From NCBI GenBank assembly GCA_035508435.1, contig DATJNA010000128.1, positions 5,332 through 69,331 of the forward strand: a stretch of DNA of 64,000 nt. The letters run 5' to 3'. Under the pieces are notes generated by a model that searched no databases, was not told where the DNA came from, and worked only from the letters and a program-made list of their open reading frames with translations. The position numbers were made by a program, and so were the translations under genes. Positions 17,907 through 26,233 of this stretch are shown here, piece after piece; position 1 is the stretch's first letter, and the number at the start of each line of letters is the position of its first letter. Origin of the DNA: JASHVB01 sp035508435 (GTDB taxonomy: Bacteria > Pseudomonadota > Alphaproteobacteria > Acetobacterales > Acetobacteraceae).

Positions 17907-18979
17907 GCAAACGATTTCGGGTCGCGGTGATCGGGGCAGGCATCGGCGCGGCGCATGTCGAGGGATATCTCGCCAACCCGGCTGGCTACGAGGTTGCGCT
18001 GGTGTGCGACCTGAACGAAGCACGTGCCACTGCGGTGGCGGCAACCGCACCCGGCGCCGAGGCGGCCACGTCCTATGACTCGGTACTGACACGGGACGAT
18101 ATCGATCTGGTCGACATCTGCCTGCCGCCTTACCTGCATTTGCCGGCAATCGAAGCGGCGCTGGCCGCCGGCAAGCACGTGCTGTGCGAGAAGCCGCTGG
18201 TAGGATCGCTGATGCAGGTAGAGCAAATGATGCGCGCCGCGGAGCGTGCCGGGCGTGCCGTGGTGCCGGTCTATCGGTACCGCTACGGCAACGGTCTTGC
18301 CCGATTGCATCGGCTGATCGAGGCGGGCGTAGCGGATGCGCCGCTGGTCGCCAGCCTGGAAACGCACTGGAACCGCCTGCCGGCCTATTACGATGTGCCA
18401 TGGCGCGGGCGGAAGGCGACTGAACTGGGTGGCGCGATGCTCGGCCATGCCATCCACGCGCACGATCTGCTGACATTCACGCTGGGTCCGGTGCGCCGCG
18501 TGTTCGCCAAGGTGGCAACGCGCGTCAATGCGATTGCAACGGAAGACTGCGCGGCGATCTGTCTGGAAATGGATTCGGGCGCGTTGGTGACGTCGTCGGT
18601 GACGCTCGGCGCGGCGGAAGAGTCGACGAAGCTGCGGTTCTGCTTTGCCGATCTGACAGCGGAAAATCCCGGCGTCCCGCCGTATCGGCCGGGCGAAGGC
18701 GCCTGGCCCTTCGTCGCACGCGGAAACCGGACGCAGAAGGAGATCGATGCGGCGCCGGACGGGTTCGTGCCACGTCAGGAGAGCTTTGACGGGCTGATCG
18801 AGGCGCTACACCCGGCGCTCAGCGGCACCGGGCCGTGGCCGCTGACGCTGCGGGACGCATACCAATCGATGGAGCTGGCATCTGCGATCTACTATGGTTC
18901 CGCGACCAACACGGTCGTCGAGCTGCCGCTGCCGCCGGATCATCCGGTGCGGCAGGGCTGGGCGGCGTTTTTGCAATAG
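17903..18979 (+). CDS. Gfo/Idh/MocA family NAD(P)-dependent oxidoreductase
   Basis: 358 residues. RVAVIGAGIGAAHVEGY gives the GxGxxG dinucleotide motif, VDICLPPYLHLPAIEAALAAG is the conserved second block, and HVLCEKPLVGS carries the EKP motif whose Lys is catalytic in the family. The C-terminal domain has GGAMLGHAIHAHDLLTF with the usual G-G-x-x-x-D/H-x-x-x-H pattern. The predicted role is oxidation of a sugar, inositol or related polyol. It begins with an ATGA overlap on the frameshifted paralogue at 16853-17906, so the two were an operon, probably with the MHS transporter. The paralogue's damage may leave this gene as the working copy or leave the pathway incomplete. Confidence 0.9.
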   Translation: MSKRFRVAVIGAGIGAAHVEGYLANPAGYEVALVCDLNEARATAVAATAPGAEAATSYDSVLTRDDIDLVDICLPPYLHLPAIEAALAAGKHVLCEKPLVGSLMQVEQMMRAAERAGRAVVPVYRYRYGNGLARLHRLIEAGVADAPLVASLETHWNRLPAYYDVPWRGRKATELGGAMLGHAIHAHDLLTFTLGPVRRVFAKVATRVNAIATEDCAAICLEMDSGALVTSSVTLGAAEESTKLRFCFADLTAENPGVPPYRPGEGAWPFVARGNRTQKEIDAAPDGFVPRQESFDGLIEALHPALSGTGPWPLTLRDAYQSMELASAIYYGSATNTVVELPLPPDHPVRQGWAAFLQ

Positions 18980-19338
18980 CGAGGTCGTGTCCGTCATGGC
19001 CGGGCCATGCCGACCGATCGTTCAGCGCCATCCCTTGAACGGCAGCCTCAGTTTCGCCGCGGCGAGCGGCGCGGCTGGCTTGGCCAGACCATCCGGAACT
19101 GCCGCTGAACGGATAAATGCAGCCGATGCGCCTGCCGCTTTCGCGCCATCCACACTCTGTGGCGGCAGGGTGGCTGCGGGCGCAAGCATGCCCAGCCGGG
19201 CGAAAGCGCGTCGCGTCGTGACCATCCAGCGCGTCTCCTGTCGTCGTTGCGGTTGCCTGTGCGGCCTCGCCATGCTTCGCACGATGCAACGGTCCGCCTA
19301 TATCTGCATCTGCTGTAGGCAAATCCAGGAGGCGTGCC
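18980..19338. other. intergenic region upstream of ald
   Basis: 359 bp between the oxidoreductase stop and the GTG of alanine dehydrogenase. An AGGAGG ribosome site lies at about 19328. Apart from a possible short minus-strand ORF (19022-19225) nothing else is supported. The ald promoter should lie here. Confidence 0.5.
19022..19225 (-). CDS. possible short protein with twin-arginine-like N-terminus (doubtful)
   Basis: 67 codons from the ATG at 19225. The start MVTTRRAFARLGMLAPAA resembles a Tat signal (R-R-x-F-x-x-L) with a short hydrophobic stretch. The rest (about 45 residues) matches nothing I recognise and is too short for a usual Tat substrate. It could be the 5' remnant of a lost periplasmic protein gene, or chance. 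It would be transcribed divergently from ald. Confidence 0.3.
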   Translation of the reverse strand: MVTTRRAFARLGMLAPAATLPPQSVDGAKAAGASAAFIRSAAVPDGLAKPAAPLAAAKLRLPFKGWR

Positions 19339-20457
19339 GTGAGGGTGGGCGTTCCGAAAGAAATCAAGACGCAGGAGTACCGGGTAGGCCTGACGCCGGC
19401 CAGCGTGCGCGAACTGGTGCTGCACGGACACCAGGTCCTGGTAGAGCATGGCGCGGCCGCCGGCATTGGCATTGGCGATGATGTGTATCGCGCCGCCGGC
19501 GCCGCCATCGCGGACAGCGGGGAGAAGGTCTTCGCGGACTCAGAGCTGGTCGTAAAGGTGAAGGAGCCGCAGCCGGTCGAAATCGCGCGGCTGCGAGAAA
19601 GCCAGGTGTTGTTCACCTACCTCCACCTCGCCGCCGACAAGGCGCAGACGGAGGGGCTGTTGCGTTCCGGCGCAACCTGCATCGCCTATGAGACAGTCAC
19701 CGACTCTCGCGGCGCCCTGCCCCTGCTCGCGCCGATGAGCGAAGTCGCCGGGCGGATGGCCGTTCAGGTAGGCGCGCACTGCCTCGAAAAAGAGCAAGGC
19801 GGTGCCGGCGTATTGCTCGGCGGCGTGCCGGGCGTGGCACCGGGCAAGGTGGTGGTGCTGGGTGGCGGCGTCTCCGGCACCAATGCCGCGCGTATGGCGG
19901 TCGGCCTGGAGGCGTCGGTCACCATCATCGATAAATCCCTGCCGCGACTCTACGAGTTGGACCTGCAATTCGGTCCCCGCGCCACTACTCTGTTTGCTAC
20001 CGTCGAAACGATCGAGCAAGCGGCGTTGTCCGCCGACCTGGTGATCGGCGCCGTATTGGTGCCTGGTGCCGCTGCGCCCAAGCTCGTGTCGAAGGCCATG
20101 GTGGCACAGATGCGGCCGGGCTCGGTGCTGGTCGATATCTCGATCGACCAGGGTGGCTGCTTCGAGACCAGCCGTCCGACCACGCATTCCGACCCGACAT
20201 ACGTGGAGCAAGGCGTGGTGCATTACTGCGTCACCAATATGCCGGGCGCGGTACCGCATACGTCCACCTTCGCGTTGAACAATGCGACGCTGCCCTTCGT
20301 GTTGGCGCTGGCGGACAAGGGATGGCGGACCGCGCTGTCGGACGACCCGCACCTGCGCCACGGGCTGAACGTGCATGCCGGCCAGGTCACGCATGCGGCC
20401 GTGGCGCGAGACCTGGGGCTGACGTTCGTTGCGGCGGAGGCGGCGATCGGGTTGTAG
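19339..20457 (+). CDS. ald: alanine dehydrogenase
   Basis: 372 residues, the normal length, starting at GTG 19339 with AGGAGG 8 bp upstream. The N-terminal MRVGVPKEIKTQEYRVGLTP is the Ald/PNT signature 1. KVKEPQPVE holds the substrate Lys and TYLHLAADK the catalytic His. The NAD site is VVVLGGGVSGTNAARMA, and VDISIDQGGCFETS is the conserved late motif. It reversibly deaminates L-alanine to pyruvate and ammonia with NAD. It stands alone between the oxidoreductase genes and a tandem-repeat region; regulation cannot be read. Confidence 0.96.
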   Translation: MRVGVPKEIKTQEYRVGLTPASVRELVLHGHQVLVEHGAAAGIGIGDDVYRAAGAAIADSGEKVFADSELVVKVKEPQPVEIARLRESQVLFTYLHLAADKAQTEGLLRSGATCIAYETVTDSRGALPLLAPMSEVAGRMAVQVGAHCLEKEQGGAGVLLGGVPGVAPGKVVVLGGGVSGTNAARMAVGLEASVTIIDKSLPRLYELDLQFGPRATTLFATVETIEQAALSADLVIGAVLVPGAAAPKLVSKAMVAQMRPGSVLVDISIDQGGCFETSRPTTHSDPTYVEQGVVHYCVTNMPGAVPHTSTFALNNATLPFVLALADKGWRTALSDDPHLRHGLNVHAGQVTHAAVARDLGLTFVAAEAAIGL

Positions 20458-20468
20458 AGGCCCATGAC

Positions 20469-20564
20469 GCGGGCAACAATCGATGCGGGCAACAATCGAT
20501 GCGAGGAACAATTGATACGATATGCAATTGATGTGCGAAACAATCGATGCGACAAACAATCGAT
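20469..20564. repeat. six-unit 16-bp tandem repeat
   Basis: Six contiguous units of exactly 16 bp end in AATCGAT or AATTGAT: units begin at 20469, 20485, 20501, 20517, 20533 and 20549. Units 1 and 2 are identical (GCGGGCAACAATCGAT); the others differ mostly in the first 6-8 bases, with the core AACAATCGAT or its variant kept. It lies just past the ald stop, in the convergent gap with the small gene at 20698. There are no spacers, so it is not a CRISPR array. Confidence 0.8.
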
Positions 20565-20697
20565 GTTCAGCGTGCACCTCGTCGGGCAGACCCGCGATCA
20601 GGACGAATGGCCGGACATCGCACGGCAATGGAAGTGATTGCCTGGGTTGTTAGGTGGCGACGCGTTGCCTGCGGCGCGCGTCGGGCCGCGGGCACTG

Positions 20698-21024
20698 TCA
20701 TGCCAGGCATCGGCCGACCTGCAGCGCAAGTGACGACAGCTCGTTCAGAAGTGCCAGCCACGCAGCTAAATCTTTCAAAGTCGCCAACTTCCCGTTGATT
20801 TCGCGTATTACCGCATCCAGTTCCTGCTGCGCCGTCGCTACGCTCGCATCATTGCTCAGTGCCTTGCCGATTGCCGCTGCCGCGGCATCCGCGGTCTTCA
20901 TTTTCGCATGGTGCAGCTCCCGGAAATCGCTCGCCGGATTGGCGGCGACCGCGGCGTCAAACGCAGCGTCGGCGGCGTCGGCCGCGTTGCTCAGACTGGC
21001 GATAACATCGGTGGCGGTTGGCAT
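20698..21024 (-). CDS. small alpha-helical protein of unknown function
   Basis: 108 residues, almost wholly Ala-rich helix by composition (NAADAADAAFDAAVAANPAS), with no Cys until the last turn, no signal peptide and no membrane segment. No family is recognised. It is the second gene of a two-gene operon: its ATG lies 3 bp after the stop of the lipoprotein gene at 21028-21990, which implies translational coupling. The helical, heptad-like character would suit a coiled-coil partner of that lipoprotein, but this is inference. Confidence 0.65.
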   Translation of the reverse strand: MPTATDVIASLSNAADAADAAFDAAVAANPASDFRELHHAKMKTADAAAAAIGKALSNDASVATAQQELDAVIREINGKLATLKDLAAWLALLNELSSLALQVGRCLA

Positions 21025-21027
21025 GAC

Positions 21028-21990
21028 TCACATCCCCTCGGGCGATTGCTGCTTCGTCGCCAATCCTTGCAACCCCGCGACGATCGCGTTGACGCCGTCG
21101 AGGTCGAGCGGAATGCCGGCTTTCAGATTCTCGTGCTGCTTCGCCAGCGCCTTCAGGGCCTCGATGCTCTTGTCGTAGGCCACTCCGGGTGCAGTCGCGC
21201 TGTCCTGCGCTTCTACCGTGACGACGTTCAGGCACCCTCGCGCAAGATTGGGGTGCTTGCTGACCACTGCATCCACCCCATTGACCGGAGCGAGGTTCAA
21301 GGGCGAACCCAACGCCGCGATCACTGCACCGCAGGAGAAGGCGCCCCCGATGTACAACTCCTTCGCGGCGCTCACCATCAGACGTTGCACCAGTTCGTTG
21401 TTCATGACGATGAGATTGCGTCGGCTCGGGTCCGCCAATACCGGGATCACCGCCTGCAGCACCGCTGCGATAGCGTCGCTCGCCGCGCGCACCTGCTCCC
21501 CCTGTACTGCTCTCGCAACCAGGCCGGTTTGCCTGGACGCCTCCGGGCAGATGGCGGCGGGGAGCTGCCTGCGGCGCGAGACGGTCCTGATGAGGTTGCC
21601 GGCCGCATCGCACAAGCTGCTGGCTGCACTGCTGAAATTCCCGTTTGCGTCATACGCCGCGAGGGCTCCGAGCGCGGCATAGGCGCTCGCCAGCTTGTCC
21701 AGCATGCCTCCATAGGCAGACAGCGCCGCCTGGATCTGCGCTTCCTCGTTGAGCAAGTCCTGAGTCGCTGGATCGCGCAGATCATTGGCAAATCCTGCGT
21801 CGAATGCGACCGCCTTCTCGAGCGTGGCATAGGTTGCCGCGCTCAGGGTTGTGCTCTGGCGCATCTGTGTCGCTGCATCCTGCCCTGCCTTGGCGAGGCT
21901 GACAGCGCTGCCGACCGGCACAGGCGCGCTACAGGCGCCGACCAAGGATGCGGCGATGACGAGCGCCGCTGCGATAAGGCGTGGACGCAT
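21028..21990 (-). CDS. putative lipoprotein of unknown function
   Basis: 320 residues. The N-terminus MRPRLIAAALVIAASLVGAC is a lipoprotein signal with lipobox LVGAC, Cys20 being the acylation site. The mature part is mostly helical, Ala-rich, with internal Cys residues (in SSLCDAAGN, AAICPEA, AFSCGAV, ARGCLNV) that could form disulfides in the periplasm. No known domain is recognised. It is followed, 3 bp on, by the 108-residue helical protein. A 160-bp upstream gap to the VOC gene's end should contain its promoter. The export prediction is firm; the function is unknown. Confidence 0.75.
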   Translation of the reverse strand: MRPRLIAAALVIAASLVGACSAPVPVGSAVSLAKAGQDAATQMRQSTTLSAATYATLEKAVAFDAGFANDLRDPATQDLLNEEAQIQAALSAYGGMLDKLASAYAALGALAAYDANGNFSSAASSLCDAAGNLIRTVSRRRQLPAAICPEASRQTGLVARAVQGEQVRAASDAIAAVLQAVIPVLADPSRRNLIVMNNELVQRLMVSAAKELYIGGAFSCGAVIAALGSPLNLAPVNGVDAVVSKHPNLARGCLNVVTVEAQDSATAPGVAYDKSIEALKALAKQHENLKAGIPLDLDGVNAIVAGLQGLATKQQSPEGM

Positions 21991-22150
21991 CCGACAGCTC
22001 CGCAGTGAAACGTACCATCGGGCTGTTAGCAGAATTGGAGAGAAATGTCAACTATAATAACACACCTTGGTAAAGTCCAGCACCCGCGGCCGCGGTCCGG
22101 CGCGCCGCACATCAGCGGCGACAGTAATGCGTCGCCGTGTTCTGATGCCG

Positions 22151-22687
22151 TTAGTGTGTCAGACGGTCGCCCAGGCTGCGGGTGAACTCATCGAACGGCA
22201 TGAAGCTCGGGTCCTTGCGGCAGGAGGCTTCGGTCGCCGCCAGGATCTCGGCGTCCGACCGCGACAGGTCGAGAAACTCGCCGTGCGGCTGCGACACGTG
22301 GAACGGCGTGTCGAGGTAGGCCTCCACGGTGTTGCCCTCCGGGTCCTTGAAATACACTGACCAAGCATTGCCATGGCTGACCGGCCGCATGTCGGTCGCG
22401 CCCAGTGCCAGGGCGCGATGCTGCACTTCGCGCAGATCGGCAAGCGAATCCACCATGAAGGACATCTGTTGGATCGGGTTGAAGCCCGCTGTGTCCGGCC
22501 GGCCGGTCACCAGCACAACCTGGTGGTGGTTGTTGCGGTTGCCGCTAAGGAACGTCAGGTGCGCGCCGCCGCGGCCCTCGCCCTGGTCGGTGACAAGCAA
22601 TCCCAGCACTTCGGTATAGAAGCGCTGCATGACATCGCGGTCCTTCACGTAGATGCCCATGTGGGCGAGCCGCGCGTGGATCGTCAT
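22151..22687 (-). CDS. VOC family (glyoxalase/extradiol dioxygenase-fold) protein
   Basis: 178 residues from the ATG at 22687; the frame opens at 22780 but the family begins with LAHMGIYVKDRDVMQRFYTEVLG. The two beta-alpha-beta-beta-beta modules are visible, the second ending with WSVYFKDPEGNTVEAYLDTPFHV, where the Glu is a usual metal ligand; the first-module His is in LAHMG. Resembles catechol-2,3-dioxygenase-like single-domain proteins annotated as VOC. The substrate is unknown. It is 95 bp downstream of the TonB receptor on the same strand, so joint transcription is possible. Confidence 0.85.
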   Translation of the reverse strand: MTIHARLAHMGIYVKDRDVMQRFYTEVLGLLVTDQGEGRGGAHLTFLSGNRNNHHQVVLVTGRPDTAGFNPIQQMSFMVDSLADLREVQHRALALGATDMRPVSHGNAWSVYFKDPEGNTVEAYLDTPFHVSQPHGEFLDLSRSDAEILAATEASCRKDPSFMPFDEFTRSLGDRLTH

Positions 22688-22782
22688 GGCCGGTCCTCCA
22701 TCTGCTCTGGTCGCGCTATTCAAAACCGGGCGCCCCGCGTTATGCAAGGGCACCCGGGGGTGCCGTGGCGGCGAAGCCACGG

Positions 22783-24786
22783 TCAGAACCGGATGCGCAT
22801 CTGCGCGAACACGCTGCGCGGAATTTCGGTGCTCTCGCCATCCTCGAGGAATTCGAGATGGTAGCGGTGCAGCAGGTTGAACCCAGCGAGCGAGAGCTGC
22901 AGCCGTTTCGTGACATCCCAGCCGACCCGCGTGTCAAGCTCGACATATTTGGGCACCGCCGGGTGCGACAGCGCCCCGACATCGCGCAGATAGGCGTCCC
23001 AGGTGACGCCGTAGCCGAAATCGACGGCAGAGTGCAGGCTCGCCTGGTGGCCCGGATCGTCGGCCACGAAGGCCAGCCCGAGCACCTGTGTGCTGCCGGG
23101 CATGAACTGCAGGTTCTCGTGTTGCAGGTCGAAGCCGACGCTCAACTGCCACCATTTCGTCACTTGATAACTGCCCCACACTTCGACCCCAAGGACCGCA
23201 CCAGCCATCAGATTGCCGAACCTGAAGGGGAACACATTGGGCGCGGCGGGCGGATCGACGCTGCGAAGCCGGTTGTAGACGTCGTAAAAGCCGGAGACCG
23301 AGAACGACAGGTCCGACGACACTAGCACGCGCGTGCCAAGCTCATAAGCGGTGAGCGTCTCCGGGTGGAACCCGGTCGAGCCGTTCAACACGTCGATCGG
23401 TCCGGCGTATTCGCGGATATTGGCGTCCACCGGCGTTGGCGCGCGCACGGCCCGCGACACCGCGGCCCACAGCAACGTGGAATCGAGTGGCTTGAAGGCG
23501 AGGCGGATGCTGGGCATGAGCTGCACCCCGGCATAGGGCTCGTCCTCCAGCTTCACGCCGAGGGTCACCTTCAGCCGCGGCGCCAGCGAGATGGTGTCCT
23601 GTCCGAACATATCACCGAGGTTGAGCGTCTGCGCGTTCGGTACCAGCAGCAATCCGCCGGACTGGTAGAAGCGGTAGCCAATGGAGCGGTCGCCGGCACC
23701 CCAGACGATGTCGTTCCAGCCGGCCAGCCTGAAATTGTGCTGCATCTCCACGTCGTAGGTATTCACCGTGAAGCCGCCGGAGTTCTGCAGCCAGCGTTGG
23801 GAATCGTCGTAATAGGCCAGCAATTGCAGGCTCGATCCATTGTCGAACCTGTGCCGCCAGCTCGCCGCCACATCCTGGCCGCGGATGAAGCCGTTGGGCT
23901 CCTCGGTGGCGGTGAACAAATCGGCCTGCACGCTGACGTGACCGTTCGGCGGGTCCCAGTCCAGGCGAAAGCCGCCGGTGGGCTTCCACCAAGCGTCGTT
24001 GGCATTGCCGCCGCCGATCTGGGGAAAATCGCTGAAACTCGAATATTCGGCGTGCACCCGATAGGTCAGGTCCGGCGCGAGCCGGCCGCCATACTGCACG
24101 CTGACGTCGCGCTCGATATTGCCGGCGCCGAGGGTCAGCACGCCGCCCTGCGTCTCGCTGGAATTGTAGGTGATGATGTTGATGACACCGTTCACCGCGT
24201 TGGCGCCCCATAGCGTGGCGCCGGGGCCGCTGATGACCTCGATGCGATCGATAGCCTCAGGCGGCACATTTATCATGTCCCAATAGACGCCGCCGAACAT
24301 CGGCGAATACACGCTGCGGCCGTCGATCAGCACCAGCAACTTGTTGGACAGACTGGCATTGTCGCCAACATTGAAGCCTCGCGCGGAGATCGCGTAGCTG
24401 GTGGCATTGATCTGCGCCACTCCCAGGTTCGGCGCCAGCCGCAGAATGTCGGGAATGGTCGTGGCGCCGGAACGCATGATCTGGTCGTGCGTGATGACAT
24501 AGACCGCGGCTGGTGCATCGCTCAGCGATTCGCTGCGCCTGGCGACAGACGTCACCTGGATCTGGCTCAATTGCTCGATCGAGTACTGCTGCAATTGCTC
24601 CAGGGTCTGAGACGCGCCCGGCGCCACATGCGACAGCAGCCAGAGCATTGCGAGCGGTACGATGCGTCCGCACCACAGTACACCGCGACCCAAGAAAGTC
24701 CGCCGGTGCGCGCCGTCGCTCGCGACGCCGGCGTTGGGTGGGCATGACCGCTTCGGACCGCGGCCTCTGTGCCGGCTATCGCGCAC
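22783..24786 (-). CDS. TonB-dependent outer-membrane receptor
   Basis: Up to 667 residues from GTG 24786; an ATG at 24648 (MLWLLSHVAPGAS) is a weaker alternative that would halve the signal peptide. The plug domain is clear: SDAPAAVYVITHDQIMRSGA, then DILRLAPNLGVAQINATSYA, RGF, LLVLIDGRSVYSP, and EVISGPGATLWGANAVNGVINIIT. A beta-barrel of about 450 residues follows and ends in MRIRF, with the C-terminal Phe needed for BAM insertion. It should import a siderophore, cofactor or other scarce ligand. The lack of FecR/sigma neighbours or ABC importer genes leaves the ligand open. The sequence has the short-loop barrel of small receptors. Confidence 0.92.
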   Translation of the reverse strand: MRDSRHRGRGPKRSCPPNAGVASDGAHRRTFLGRGVLWCGRIVPLAMLWLLSHVAPGASQTLEQLQQYSIEQLSQIQVTSVARRSESLSDAPAAVYVITHDQIMRSGATTIPDILRLAPNLGVAQINATSYAISARGFNVGDNASLSNKLLVLIDGRSVYSPMFGGVYWDMINVPPEAIDRIEVISGPGATLWGANAVNGVINIITYNSSETQGGVLTLGAGNIERDVSVQYGGRLAPDLTYRVHAEYSSFSDFPQIGGGNANDAWWKPTGGFRLDWDPPNGHVSVQADLFTATEEPNGFIRGQDVAASWRHRFDNGSSLQLLAYYDDSQRWLQNSGGFTVNTYDVEMQHNFRLAGWNDIVWGAGDRSIGYRFYQSGGLLLVPNAQTLNLGDMFGQDTISLAPRLKVTLGVKLEDEPYAGVQLMPSIRLAFKPLDSTLLWAAVSRAVRAPTPVDANIREYAGPIDVLNGSTGFHPETLTAYELGTRVLVSSDLSFSVSGFYDVYNRLRSVDPPAAPNVFPFRFGNLMAGAVLGVEVWGSYQVTKWWQLSVGFDLQHENLQFMPGSTQVLGLAFVADDPGHQASLHSAVDFGYGVTWDAYLRDVGALSHPAVPKYVELDTRVGWDVTKRLQLSLAGFNLLHRYHLEFLEDGESTEIPRSVFAQMRIRF

Positions 24787-25206
24787 GTGGCGGTTAACGT
24801 GAGGCTCAGCGGTGTGGCGCGCGGATTATCGCGCCGCGGGCAACAAGGTGCCATTGCTCGAGCGAGAGACGACGCGCTGCACTATGCCCAATGGCAACAT
24901 TCCGACCCCGGCGGTCAGTGCGAATGACGTTCATTCCCCGCGATCCTGTCTGCTTTTCCGCCGGCGGCCGTATGGCGCCCGCCGCGGCAATGAGTCTGAC
25001 ACTGTCTGCCAACGTCACCGGCATTGCGGATTATGCCCAGTATGGCCTATCTCGCCCTGTTCCAAGAACCTATCTCGCCGTGTTCCAAGAATGAGTACGA
25101 TCCGCATCGCGACCTTGCCACCGGCCCAATCATAGGCGGGGTAGTGTTCGCCGTTAGCCGCTTCACGAAGAATTGTGCGAAAACCCAACGTCCGCGGTGA
25201 CCTGTT
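24787..25206. other. intergenic region with a 23-bp tandem duplication
   Basis: 420 bp without a credible gene, between the ArsR stop and the TonB receptor start, both on the minus strand; the receptor promoter should lie here. At 25046-25068 and 25069-25091 a 23-bp unit (CCTATCTCGCCCTGTTCC then AAGAA) is repeated once with a single C/G difference. Confidence 0.6.
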
Positions 25207-25554
25207 TCAATTCTCGTCGGTCTCGACGGCATCGCGGAGACGCGTCAGGGCCGCGTCCCACCGCTCGGAAATCTGCTGCAGATAGTCGCGCATCTCGTTC
25301 AACCGTGCGGTCCGCACCTGCCAGATCCTCTCCCGCCCGGCACGGCCGCTGCGCACGAGGCCGGCATTCTCCAGCGTCCGTAAATGCTTGGTGACCGCCT
25401 GGCGCGAAACCTCCGTGCCTTCAGTCAGTCGGGCGATGGACAGCGGCCCGCCGCCGCACAAGCGCGCGACGAGCCGCAGCCGGGTCGGATCAGCCAGGGC
25501 AGCGAACAATGGGGCTGCGTCGATCGATTGCCGGAGGGCGCGAGGTCTCGCCAT
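25207..25554 (-). CDS. ArsR-family transcriptional regulator
   Basis: 115-residue winged-helix protein. APLFAALADPTRLRLVARL is the ArsR helix 1-2 block, and EVSRQAVTKHLRTLENAGLVRS is the recognition helix with wing start. There is no CxC metal motif, so it is of the non-metal type usually paired with SRPBCC/AHSA1 proteins. Exactly that pair is seen here: it follows the SRPBCC gene by 41 bp on the same strand. Members typically autoregulate. What signal it senses is unknown. Confidence 0.9.
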   Translation of the reverse strand: MARPRALRQSIDAAPLFAALADPTRLRLVARLCGGGPLSIARLTEGTEVSRQAVTKHLRTLENAGLVRSGRAGRERIWQVRTARLNEMRDYLQQISERWDAALTRLRDAVETDEN

Positions 25555-25595
25555 GCCAGGTCACGCATGCCTGATGGCCGCGGCGTGCATCGAAT

Positions 25596-26090
25596 TCAGT
25601 CCACGTGCCGCATGGTCAGGTATTTCTCAATCAGCTTCGTCTGCATTTCCCAACCGCCGTCATTCGCCGCGAACGCCTTGGCGCGGCGTTCCAACGGTAT
25701 CCGGTCGAAACCCGATTCCGTGATGCTCAGCAGCGTACCGTCCGTTGTCGGCTCCAGCACAAATTCGATCAGCGTGGTGGGTTCGCGTGAATAGTCCACA
25801 CTCGGGTCGACGGCATACGGGTGCCAGCGAAACGCGATCAGCCGTGTCGGCTCGATGCGTTCGACAATGAATGCGAAGCGCATGCCCGCATGAGGCTCCT
25901 GCAGCTTCGCCACCTCCGGATCGACCGTGGTGGGCGCGATGCGGCCGGTGAGCTTTCCACCCACCACGAATGGACCATCGAACGCAACGCCGAACCACTG
26001 CCCGAAGCGCTCCGCGTCGCTGACCGCCTGCCACACGCGCTCCTGGGGCGCGCGCAGCAGAACACGCTTGTCAATGCGATCAGGGTCCAT
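25596..26090 (-). CDS. SRPBCC / AHSA1-like protein
   Basis: 164 residues from the ATG at 26090; the frame opens at 26198 but MDPDRIDKRVLLRAPQERVW is the family start. Motifs of the START/SRPBCC fold: the VSDAERFGQWFG block after helix 1 and the C-terminal LIEKYLTMR helix. Such proteins form a hydrophobic ligand cavity; their specific role is mostly unknown. It is the first gene of an SRPBCC-ArsR operon and diverges from the dehydrogenase at 26234 with about 140 bp between starts. Confidence 0.88.
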   Translation of the reverse strand: MDPDRIDKRVLLRAPQERVWQAVSDAERFGQWFGVAFDGPFVVGGKLTGRIAPTTVDPEVAKLQEPHAGMRFAFIVERIEPTRLIAFRWHPYAVDPSVDYSREPTTLIEFVLEPTTDGTLLSITESGFDRIPLERRAKAFAANDGGWEMQTKLIEKYLTMRHVD

Positions 26091-26233
26091 AGGCAACCTC
26101 CTGGTTGCCTCTCCCCTATCACGCCGCTGCCGGAAAATGCAACTGCCCGGTTGCATGACGGGTCCCGGGTTGAAAAGCCAACGCGCCAATGAAATCATCC
26201 GTCACCGGGTGGAAAACGGCAGGAGGCACGGCA

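Noticed and set aside
17079..18476. A 465-codon minus-strand frame across both Gfo/Idh/MocA genes
   Set aside because: It spans the frameshift junction but shows no family similarity; the plus-strand frames carry the Rossmann motifs.
20469..20564. CRISPR array
   Set aside because: Units are 16 bp and contiguous, with no unique spacers and no cas genes nearby.
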